Below are positions 49,101-61,100 of a stretch of 64,000 nt of DNA, one piece after another. This DNA is from Cyanophora paradoxa. Taxonomy: Eukaryota; Glaucocystophyceae; Cyanophorales; Cyanophoraceae. The first letter of the stretch is position 1, and the number at the start of each line of letters is the position of its first letter. The stretch lies in assembly GCA_004431415.1 (NCBI GenBank), contig QPMI01000107.1:85814-149813 (forward strand), written 5' to 3'. Position numbers and translations under genes: made by a program. A model generated the notes under the pieces. That model was not told the origin of the DNA and ran no database searches. It saw only the letters and a program-made list of their open reading frames with translations.

Positions 49101-52100
49101 CGACGGCGCGCGGTAGATGCGGATCGTCACTGCCGCCGCCTGCTCCGGCACCGGGCGGTCCACCACCAGCGTGATCGCCGACGTGTTGCGGTCGATGCCC
49201 GTCGCCGTGATCTTGGGCTTGGCGGCGATGTCCGTCTCCGCCAGTGCCGAGCCGTTCGGCGAGTTCGTGTACAGCGTGAACAGCGTCGCCTGGTAGTAGT
49301 AGAGCAGGCCAGGGCGAGCTCGGCGTCGATGAACTCGTACGTGTCCAACGTGCTGACTGCGCCCTGCGAGCCAACGAGCGAGCCGTTGCGGTACAGGTCG
49401 ATCCGCTTGATGACCGGCAGGAGGTCCTCGGCCGGGCTAGTCTGCATCTCCGGGTCCGCCGGCTCGGTCGGGTACACCACCTGGACCTTCACCGCCGTCG
49501 CGTTCGGGTAGGCCGGCTCGAAGCTCACATACAGCTCGGCGCTGCCGGGCTCGCCTGCGTCACCTGGAGGACGTCCGAGGTCGGCGAGTTCAGCCCCGTC
49601 GTAGTGTAGTACGCCGTGATGTTCGACGTCGTCGCCGCTCCAGGCCCGTGAGCGTTATGCAGTCCTCGAACTCGTCCTCCTTGGGATGGAGAACGTGTTG
49701 GGGGTGCTTGTCGGAAGGTACAGGCGGGAGAACTCCGTCGTCTTGATCTCAGCGTGGCTGAGGTTTCGCGGGTACGTCACGCAGATCTTCGCGTCGTTGC
49801 AGTGACCAGCGTGTACGAGATGGTCGGCTTCACCACCAGCAGCGCCGTCACGTGAGCGGATCCGAGATCAGGCCCTCTCATTGCGCTCCAAGCCGTTGTA
49901 GAAGACCAAGCCCTCGTACTGCGCCGTGTACTCGTACGTGATGCCGGGTTGATGGCCCGGTGCCGTCAACGCACGACGCGAGCCAGTTGTCCGACGCCTC
50001 GCTGCACACTCGCGACGAGTTGCGCAACAGGAACGTCTCGGAGACGCGGAGCTTGTTGAGGTCGGTCCGCGAGGTCCACCTCAGGTCGAATTCCGTCTTG
50101 TAGCCAGGGACAGCTGGGGCGCCGGCGGGCCGGTGCGGGCCTGCTTCGATTCGCTCTCCTTCGAGTCCGCAGGCGTCAGGTACACCGCCTTGTACCAGTA
50201 ACCGTCTGGTGCGCGCGGCCGTGTCCACGTGGCGGTACACTCCGTCGCTGTCCGCCGTCGGGACCGTCGCGACCGTCGTCCACTCACTCCCGCCGCGCTG
50301 GACATCGCCCGGGAGATCCGCACCCCCGCCACATTCACCACGGGGTCGAGCGTCGGCAGCTCGACATCCAACCACACCGCCGTCGCGTTGACGGCAGTCG
50401 TCGTGAGGGTCGGCTGCGGCGAGTCGTCCGTTGTCGCCGACGCCGAGTTCGAGTCCTGCGAGGGGCCACCCACGAGGTCGCAATCGCCCAGCACGAGTAC
50501 GTCGTGGTCGGCTGCAGGGACACGAGGACCTCCTCCGCCAGGCCCATCCGCTCGATGGCCACCGTGCGCGCCGTGTTCGTGTCATTGCAGGTCAGCTGGT
50601 AGTTGTCGGCGAGCGCGTTGCTCGCGTCGTGCTCAATTCGATGTGAACCTTGATGGTGTTCGAGTCCACCATCGTCATCGTCACGACGGGGCCTTCGGCG
50701 CAGCGTCACCGCCACGTCGCCCACCTCGCTTCTCGTGCCCCCTTGGCCCTCGAACACGCACTTCCACACGTACGCCGTCGCCCAGTCCACCTTGTAGCCC
50801 GTCGCGCCGTCTTCACTCGAAACGACGAACTGCGCGCCCGAGACGGTGAAGGTGACCGCCGACGCGTTGGCCCAGCAGACCGTCCTCACGACGACGCTCT
50901 CGAGCCCAGCGGCAGGGAAACGTTCACCGTCACCGACGGGTAGTTCGTGTTCGCGTGGGTGACCGGCACAGGAGCAGCAGGGCGGTCCAGAGCTCCTTCT
51001 TCGCCGACTCCGGCGACGTGACGCGCACCCGCCATTGTCGACCGTCAGCAGCGCCGTGTAGTTGTACGCGCGGCCCTCGGCCAGGCCGGTGTCGTTGAAT
51101 CGGAGACAGCATCCGCTGAGAGAGGCATTGCGAATGCACGGCCCGCAGCTCGACGGCGAGAGCGGGATCGTCACGATCGGGCTGGAGCCGGCGCCGTCGC
51201 GTAGAGCTCCGTCCCGTTGCTCTCTCCCACCCCACAGGGAGCTCAATCTCCACGTGAGGGTCGAGGTCGTCGCCCGGTACGGGCCCTTGACGACCAGCGG
51301 TGCTTCTGGTGGCGTCGTCACGTTGAAGTGCGATCGCTCGCTCGTCAGCCCCTCCTGGCCAATGTAGTGCGCCGTGTACGTGTACAAAGTCGCGGGCCTC
51401 GCCCCTGTGTCCACGCACGTGGCCGTGCCGCCCACCCCGCCCAACCATCCGATCGGGTTCGGCGCCGAGCAGCTGAAGCTGAAGCTGTCGCGCGACACCA
51501 CCAAGCCGGTGACGGAGCTGTTCGCCACCGACGGCGCCATGTGCAGGCTGACAGTGACTGCGCCGGAGCCCGTCACCGTGGCCGAGTTCAGGCTGAACGC
51601 CGGCGGCGACGGCGCGGTCCACGCCCCGTCCGCATCGCTCAGATCCGAGTCCTTCCGGCGATCCCGTCCGGCTCGCCGGACGTCGTGTAGTCCGCCTGTA
51701 CCAGTACTGCGTCCCGCCACGCGAGCCGTGTCGGTGTACACGTAGTGGCCCACCGGCTCCGGCTTGCTGTTGATCTCCGCAATCTCCTGGTACGTCCGTC
51801 GACCGACGCGCGCGGTAGATGCGGATCGTCACTGCCGCCGCCTGCTCCGGCACCGGGCGGTCCACCACCAGCGTGATCGCGACGTGTTGCGGTCGATGCC
51901 GTCGCCGTGATCTTGGGCTTGGCGGCGATGTCCGTCTCCGCCAGTGCCGACCCGTTCGGCGATTCGTGTACAGCGTGAACAGCGTCGCCTGGTATAGTAG
52001 AGCAGGCCAGGGGCGAGCTCGGCGTCGATGAACTCGTACGTGTCCAACGTGCTGACTGCGCCCTGCGAGCCAACGAGCGAGCCGTTGCGTACAGTCGATC

Positions 52101-55100
52101 CGCTTGATGACCGGCAGGAGGTCCTCGGCCGGGTCAGTCTGCATCTCCGGATCCGCCGGCTCGGTCGGTACACACCTGGACCTTCACCGCCGTCGCGTTC
52201 GGGTAGGCCGGCTCGAAGCTCACATACAGCTTCGGCGCTGCCGGCTCGCCTGCGTCACCTGGAGGACGTCCGAGGTCGCGAGTTCAGCCCCGTCGTAGTG
52301 TAGTACGCCGTGATGTTCGACGTCGTCGCCGGCTCCAGCCCGGAGCGTTATGCAGTCCTCGAACTCGTCCTCCTTGGGGATGGAGAACGTGTTGGGGTGC
52401 TTGTCGGAAGGTACAGCGGGAGAACTCCGTCGTCTGATCTCAGCGTGGCTGAGGTTTCGCGGTACGTCACGCAGATCTTCGCGGTCGTCGCGGTGACCAG
52501 CGTGTACGAGATGGTCGGCTTCACCACCAGCAGCGCCGTCACGTGAGCGGATCCGAGATCAGGCCCCTCTCATTGCGCTCCAAGCCGTTGTAGAAGACCA
52601 AGCCTCGTACTGCGCCGTGTACTCGTACGTGATGCCGGGTGATGGCCCGGTGCCGCAACGCACGACGCGAGCCAGTTGTCCGACGCCTCGCTGCACACTC
52701 GCGACGAGTTGCGCAACAGGAACGTCTCGAGACGCGGAGCTTGTTGAGTCGTCTCCGCGAGGTCCACCCTCAGGTCGAATTCCGTCTTGTAGCCCAGGGA
52801 CAGCTGGGCGCCGGCGGCCGGTGCGGGCCTGCTTCGATTCGCTCTCTTCGAGTCCGCAGGCGTCAGTACACCGCCTTGTACCAGTAATCCGTCTGGTGCG
52901 CGCGCCCGCGTCCACGTGGCGGTACACCCCATCGCTGTCCGCCGTCGGGACCGTCGCGACCGTCGTCCACTCACCCCCGCCGCGCTGGACATCGCCGGGA
53001 GATCCGCACCCCCGTCACATTCACCACGGGGTCGAGCTCGGCAGCGCGACCTCCAACCACACCGCCGTCGCGTTGACGCAGTCGTCGTAAGGGTCGCTGC
53101 GGAGAGTCGTCCGTCGTCGCCGACGCCGTGTCCGAGTCCTGCGAGGGCCCACCACGAGGTCGCAATTGCCCAGCACGAGTACGTCGTGCTCGCTGCAGGG
53201 ACACGAGGACCTCCTCCGCCAGGCCCATCCGCTCGATGGCCACCGTGCGCGCCGTGTCGTGTCATTGCAGGTCAGCTGGTAGTTGTCGGCAAGCACGTTG
53301 CTCGCGTCGTGCTCGATTTCGATGTGAACCTTGATGGTGTTCGAGTCCACCATCGTCATCGTCACGACGGCCTTCGCGGCAGCGTCACCGCACGTCGCCC
53401 ACCTCGCTTCTCGTGCCCCCTTGGCCCTCGAACCGCACTTCCACACGTACGCCGTCGCCCAGTCCACCTTGTAGCCCGTCGCGCCGTTTTCACTCGAAAC
53501 GACGAACTGCGCGCCCGAGACGGTGAAGGTGACCGCCGACGCGTTGGCCAGCAGACCGTCCTCACGACGACGCTCTCGAGCCCCAGCGGCAGGGAAACGT
53601 TCACCGTCACCGACGGGTAGTTCGTGTTCGCGTGGATGACCGGCACAGCGCAGGCAGGGCGGTCCAGAGCTCCTTCTTCGCCGACTCCGCGACGTGACGC
53701 GCACCCCCCATTGTCGACCGTCAGCAGCGCCGTGTAGTTGTACGCGCGGCCCTCGGCCAGGCGGTGTCGTTGAATCGGAGACAGCAGCGGCTCGGACGTC
53801 AAGGCGATGCACGGCCCGCAGCTCGACGGCGAGAGCGGGATCGTCACGATCGGGCTGGAGCGGCGCCGTCGCGGTAGAGCTCCGTCCCGTTGCTCTTCTC
53901 CCACCCCACAGGAGCTCAATCTCCACGCTGATGGTCGAGGTCGTCGCCCGGTACGGGCCTTGACGACAGCGGTGCTTCTGGTGGCGTCGTCACGTTGAAG
54001 TGCGCGCGCTCGCTCGTCAGCCCCTCCTGGCCAATGTAGTGCGCCGTGTACGTGTACAAAGTCGCGGGCTCGCCCTGCGTCCACGCACGTGGCCGTGCCG
54101 CCCACCCCGCCCAACCATCCGATCGGTTCGGCGCCGAGCAGCTGAAGCTGAAGCTGTCGCGCGACACCACCAAGCCGGTGACGGAGCTGTTCGCCACCGA
54201 CGGCGCCATGTGCAGGCTGACAGTGACGCGCGGAGCCCGTCACCGTGGCCGAGTTCAGGCTGAACGCGGCGGCGACGGCGCGGTCCACGCCCCGTCCGCA
54301 ACGCTCAGATCCGAGTCTTCCCGCGATCCCGTCCGGCTCGCCGACGTCGTGTAGTCCGCCTTGTACCAGTACTGCGTCCCCGCCACGCGAGCCGTGTCGG
54401 TGTACACGTAGTGGCCCTCCGGCTCGGCTTGCTGTTGATCTCCGCGATCTCTGGTACGTCCCGTCGACCGACGGCGCGCGTAGATGCGATCGTCACTGCC
54501 GCCGCCTGCTCCGGCACGGGCGGTCCACCACCAGCGTGATCGCCGACGTGTTGCGGTCGATGCCCGTCGCCGTGATCTTGGGCTTGGCGGCGATGTCCGT
54601 CTCCGCCAGTGCCGACCCGTTCGGGAGTTCGTGTACAGCGTGAACACGTCGCTGGTAGAGTAGAGCAGGCCAGGGCGAGCTCGTCGTCGATGAACTCGTA
54701 CGTGTCCAACGTGCTGACTGCGCCCTGCGAGCCAACGAGCGAGCCGTTGCGATACAGGTCGATCCGCTTGATGACGGCAGGAGGTCCTCGGCCGGGCTGT
54801 CTGCATCTCCGGGTCGCAGGCTCTTCGGTACACCACCTGGACCTTCACCGCCGTCGCGTTCGGGTAGGCCGGCTCGAAGCTCACATACAGCTTCGGCGCT
54901 GCCGGCTCGCCTGCGTCACCTGGAGGACGTCCGAGGTCGGCGAGTTCAGCCCGTCGTAGTGTAGTACGCCGTGATGTTCGACGTCGTCGCCGGCTCCAGG
55001 CCCGTGAGCGTTATGCAGTCCTCGAACTCGTCCTCCTTGGGGATGGAGAACGTGTGGGGGTGCTTGTCGGAAGGTACAGGCGGGAGAACTCCGTCGTCTT

Positions 55101-58100
55101 GATCTCAGCGTGGCTGAGGTTTCGCGGGTACGTCACGCAGATCTTCGCGGTCGTCGCGGTGACCAGCGTGTACGAGATGGTCGCTTCACCACCAGCAGCG
55201 CGTCACGTGGAGCGGATCCGAGATCAGGCCCTCTCATTGCGCTCCAAGCCGTTGTAGAAGACCAAGCCTCGTACTGCGCCGTGTACTCGTACGTGATGCC
55301 GGGTTGATGCCCGGTGCCGTCAACGCACGACGCGAGCCATTGTCCGACGCCTCGCTGCACACTCGCGACGAGTTGCGCAACAGGAACGTCTCGGAGACGC
55401 GGAGCTTGTTGAGGTCGGTCTCCGCGAGGTCACCCTCAGGTCGAATTCCGTCTTGTAGCCCAGGGACAGCTGGGGCGCCGGCGGGCCGGTGCGGCCTGCT
55501 TCGATTCGCTCTCCTTCGAGTCCGCAGGCGTCAGGTACACCGCCTTGTACCAGTAATCCGTCTGGTGCGCGCGGCCCGGTCCACGTGCGGTACACTCCGT
55601 CGCTGTCCGCCGTCGGGACCTCGCGACCGTCGTCCACTCACTCCCCGCCGCGCTGGACATCGCCGGGAATCCGCACCCCCGTCACATTCACCACGGGGTC
55701 GAGCGTCGCAGCCGACCTCAACCACACCGCCGTCGCGTTGACGGCAGTCGTCGTAGGGTCGGCTGCGGCGAGTCGTCGTGTCCCGACGCCGTGTTCGAGT
55801 CCTGCAGGGCCCACCCACGAGGTCGCAATGCCCAGCACGAGTACGTCGTGCTCGGCTGCAGGACACGAGGACCTCCTCCGCCAGGCCCATCCGCTCGATG
55901 GCCACCGTGCGCGCCGTGTTCGTGTCATTGCAGGTCACTGGTAGTTGTCGCGAGCACGTTGCTCGCGTCGTGCTCGATTTCGATGTGAACCTTGATGGTG
56001 TCGAGTCCACCATCGTCATCGTCACGCGGGGCCTTCGGCGGCAGCGTCACCGCCACGTCGCCCACCTCGCTTCTCGTGCCCCCTTGGCCCTCGAACACGC
56101 ATTCCACACGTACGCCGTCGCCCAGTCCACCTTGTAGCCCGTCGCGCCGTTTCACTCGAAACGACGAACTGCGCGCCCGAGACGGTGAAGGTGACCGCCG
56201 ACGCGTTGGCCCAGCAGACCGTCCTCACGACGACGCTCTCGAGCCCCAGCGCAGGGAAACGTTCACCGTTACCGACGGGTAGTTCGTGTTCGCGTGGATG
56301 ACCGCACAGGCGCAGGCAGGGCGGTCCAGAGCTCCTTCTTCGCCGACTCCGGCGACGTGACGCGCACCCCGCCATTGTCGACCGTCAGCAGCGCCGTGTA
56401 GTTGTACGCGCGGCCCTCGGCCAGGCCGGTGTCGTTGAATCGGAGACAGCAGCGCTGAGAGATCGCATTGCGATGCACGGCCCGCAGCTCGACGGCGAGA
56501 GCGGGATCGTCACGATCGGGCTGGAGCCGGCGCCGTCGCGGTAGAGCTCCGTCCCGTTGCTCTTCTCCCACCCCACAGGGAGCTCAATCTCCACGCTGAT
56601 GGTCGAGGTCGTCGCCCGTACGGGCCCTTGACGACAGCGGTGCTTCTGGTGGCTCGTCACGTTGAAGTGCGCGCGTCGCTCGTCAGCCCCTCCTGGCCAA
56701 TGTAGTGCGCCGTGTACGTGTACAAAGTCGCGGGCTCGCCCTGCGTCCACGCACGTGGCCGTTGCCGCCCACCCGCCCAACCATCCGATCGGCTCGGCGC
56801 CGGCAGCTGAGCTGAAGCTGTCGCGCGACAACCACCAAGCGGTGACGGAGCTGTTCGCCACCGACGGCGCCATGTGCAGGCTGACAGTGACCGCGCTGGA
56901 GCCGTCACCGTGGCCGAGTTCAGGCTGAACGCCGGCGGCGACGGCGCGGTCCACGCCCCGTCCGCATCGCTCAGATCCGAGTCCTTCCCGGCGATCCGTC
57001 CGGCTCGCGGACGTCGTGTAGTCCGCCTTGTACCAGTACTGCGTCCCCGCCCACGCGAGCCGTGTCGGTGTACACGTAGTGGCCCTCCGGCTCCGGCTTG
57101 CTGTTGATCTCCGCATCTCCTGGTACGTCCCGTCGACCGACGGCGCGCGGTAGATGCGGATCGTCACTGCCGCCGCCTGCTCCGGCACCGGGCGGTCCAC
57201 CACCAGCGTGATCGCCGACGTGTTGCGGTCGATGCCCGTCGCCGTGATCTTGGGCTTGGCGGCGATGTCCGTCTCCGCCAGTGCCGACCCGTTCGGCGAG
57301 TTCGTGTACAGCGTGAACAGCGTCGCCTGGTAGTAGTAGAGCAGGCCAGGGGCGAGCTCGTCGTCGATGAACTCGTACGTGTCCAACGTGCTGACTGCGC
57401 CCTGCGAGCCAACGAGCGAGCCGTTGCGATACAGGTCGATCCGCTTGATGACCGGCAGGAGGTCCTCGGCCGGGTGGTCTGCATCTCCGGTCCGCCGGCT
57501 CGGTCGGTACACCACCTGGACCTTCACCGCCGTCGCGTTCGGGTAGGCCGGCTCGAAGCTCACATACAGCTTCGGCGCTGCCGGGCTCGCCTGCGTCACC
57601 TGGAGGACGTCCGAGGTCGGCGAGTTCAGCCCCGTCGTAGTGTAGTACGCCGTGATGTTCGACGTCGTCGCCGGCTCCAGGCCCGTGAGCGTTATGCAGT
57701 CCTCGAACTCGTCCTCCTTGGGGATGGAGAACGTGTTGGGGGTGCTTGTCGGAAGGTACAGGCGGGAGAACTCCGTCGTCTTGATCTCAGCGTGGCTGAG
57801 GTTTCGCGGGTACGTCACGCAGATCTTCGCGGTCGTCGCGGTGACCAGCGTGTACGAGATGGTCGGCTTCACCACCAGCAGCGCCGTCACGTGGAGCGGA
57901 TCCGAGATCAGGCCCCTCTCATTGCGCTCCAAGCCGTTGTAGAAGACCAAGCCCTCGTACTGCGCCGTGTACTCGTACGTGATGCCGGGGTTGATGGCCC
58001 CGGTGCCGTCAACGCACGACGCGAGCCAGTTGTCCGACGCCTCGCTGCACACTCGCGACGAGTTGCGCAACAGGAACGTCTCGGAGACGCGGAGCTTGTT

Positions 58101-61100
58101 GAGGTCGGTCTCCGCGAGGTCCACCCTCAGGTCGAATTCCGTCTTGTAGCCCAGGGACAGCTGGGGCGCCGGCGGGCCGGTGCGGGCCTGCTTCGATTCG
58201 CTCTCCTTCGAGTCCGCAGGCGTCAGGTACACCGCCTTGTACCAGTAATCCGTCTGGTGCGCGCGGCCCGTGTCCACGTGGCGGTACACTCCGTCGCTGT
58301 CCGCCGTCGGGACCATCGCGACCGTCGTCCACTCACTCCCCGCCGCGCTGGACATCGCCCGGGAGATCCGCACCCCCGTCACATTCACCACGGGGTCGAG
58401 CGTCGGCAGCTCGACCTCCAACCACACCGCCGTCGCGTTGACGGCAGTCGTCGTGAGGGTCGGCTGCGGCGAGTCGTCCGTCGTCACCGACGCCGTGTCC
58501 GAGTCCTGCGAGGGGCCCACCCACGAGGTCGCAATCGCCCAGCACGAGTACGTCGTGCTCGGCTGCAGGGACACGAGGACCTCCTCCGCCAGGCCCATCC
58601 GCTCGATGGCCACCGTGCGCGCCGTGTTCGTGTCATTGCAGGTCAGCTGGTAGTTGTCGGCGAGCACGTTGCTCGCGTCGTGCTCGATTTCGATGTGAAC
58701 CTTGATGGTGTTCGAGTCCACCATCGTCATCGTCACGACGGGGGCCTTCGGCGGCAGCGTCACCGCCACGTCGCCCACCTCGCTTCTCGTGCCCCCTTGG
58801 CCCTCGAACACGCACTTCCACACGTACGCCGTCGCCCAGTCCACCTTGTAGCCCGTCGCGCCGTCTTCACTCGAAACGACGAACTGCGCGCCCGAGACGG
58901 TGAAGGTGACCGCCGACGCGTTGGCCCAGCAGACCGTCCTCACGACGACGCTCTCGAGCCCCAGCGGCAGGGAAACGTTCACCGTCACCGACGGGTAGTT
59001 CGTGTTCGCGTGGATGACCGGCACAGGCGCAGGCAGGGCGGTCCAGAGCTCCTTCTTCGCCGACTCCGGCGACGTGACGCGCACCCCGCCATTGTCGACC
59101 GTCAGCAGCGCCGTGTAGTTGTACGCGCGGCCCTCGGCCAGGCCGGTGTCGTTGAATCGGAGACAGCAGCGGCTCGCATCGTCAAGGCGATGGCACGGCC
59201 CGCAGCTCGACGGCGAGAGCGGGATCGTCACGATCGGGCTGGAGCCGGCGCCGTCGCGGTAGAGCTCCGTCCCGTTGCTCTTCTCCCACCCCACAGGGAG
59301 CTCAATCTCCACGCTGATGGTCGAGGTCGTCGCCCGGTACGGGCCCTTGACGACCAGCGGTGCTTCTGGTGGCGTCGTCACGTTGAAGTGCGCGCGCTCG
59401 CTCGTCAGCCCCTCCTGGCCAATGTAGTGCGCCGTGTACGTGTACAAAGTCGCGGGCCTCGCCCCTGTGTCCACGCACGTGGCCGTGCCGCCCACCCCGC
59501 CCAACCATCCGATCGGGTTCGGCGCCGAGCAGCTGAAGCTGAAGCTGTCGCGCGACACCACCAAGCCGGTGACGGAGCTGTTCGCCACCGACGGCGCCAT
59601 GTGCAGGCTGACAGTGACCGCGCTGGAGCCCGTCACCGTGGCCGAGTTCAGGCTGAACGCCGGCGGCGACGGCGCGGTCCACGCCCCGTCCGCATCGCTC
59701 AGATCCGAGTCCTTCCCGGCGATCCCGTCCGGCTCGCCGGACGTCGTGTAGTCCGCCTTGTACCAGTACTGCGTCCCCGCCACGCGAGCCGTGTCGGTGT
59801 ACACGTAGTGGCCCTCCGGCTCCGGCTTGCTGTTGATCTCCGCAATCTCCTGGTACGTCCCGTCGACCGACGGCGCGCGGTAGATGCGGATCGTCACTGC
59901 CGCCGCCTGCTCCGGCACCGGGCGGTCCACCACCAGCGTGATCGCCGACGTGTTGCGGTCGATGCCCGTCGCCGTGATCTTGGGCTTGGCGGCGATGTCC
60001 GTCTCCGCCAGTGCCGACCCGTTCGGGGAGTTCGTGTACAGCGTGAACAGCGTCGCCTGGTAGAAGTAGAGCAGGCCAGGGGCGAGCTCGTCGTCGATGA
60101 ACTCGTACGTGTCCAACGTGCTGACTGCGCCCTGCGAGCCAACGAGCGAGCCGTTGCGTACAGGTCGATCCGCTTGATGACCGGCAGGAGGTCCTCGGCC
60201 GGGCTGTCTGCATCTCCGGTCCGCCGGCTTCGGGTACACCACCTGGACCTTCACCGCCGTCGCGTTCGGGTAGGCCGGCTCGAAGCTCACATACAGCTTC
60301 GGCGCTGCCGGGCTCGCCTGCGTCACCTGGAGGACGTCCGAGGTCGGCGAGTTCAGCCCCGTCGTAGTGTAGTACGCCGTGATGTTCGACGTCGTCGCCG
60401 GCTCCAGGCCCGTGAGCGTTATGCAGTCCTCGAACTCGTCCTCCTTGGGGATGGAGAACGTGTAGGGGGTGCTTGTCGGAAGGTACAGGCGGGAGAACTC
60501 CGTCGTCTTGATCTCAGCGTGGCTGAGGTTTCGCGGGTACGTCACGCAGATCTTCGCGGTCGTCGCGGTGACCAGCGTGTACGAGATGGTCGGCTTCACC
60601 ACCAGCAGCGCCGTCACGTGGAGCGGATCCGAGATCAGGCCCCTCTCATTGCGCTCCAAGCCGTTGTAGAAGACCAAGCCCTCGTACTGCGCCGTGTACT
60701 CGTACGTGATGCCGGGGTTGATGGCCCCGGTGCCGTCAACGCACGACGCGAGCCAGTTGTCCGACGCCTCGCTGCACACTCGCGACGAGTTGCGCAACAG
60801 GAACGTCTCGGAGACGCGGAGCTTGTTGAGGTCGGTCTCCGCGAGGTCCACCCTCAGGTCGAATTCCGTCTTGTAGCCCAGGGACAGCTGGGGCGCCGGC
60901 GGGCCGGTGCGGGCCTGCTTCGATTCGCTCTCCTTCGAGTCCGCAGGCGTCAGGTACACCGCCTTGTACCAGTAATCCGTCTGGTGCGCGCGGCCCGTGT
61001 CCACGTGGCGGTACACCCGTCGCTGTCCGCCGTCGGGACCGTCGCGACCGTCGTCCACTCACTCCCCGCCGCGCTGGACATCGCCCGGGAGATCCGCACC

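Noticed and set aside
49300-57500. Pseudogenised stretch of the giant gene
   Set aside because: Losses are one-base, uneven by read-quality-like blocks, without matching excess of amino-acid changes or stop-creating substitutions. Consensus error explains them better.
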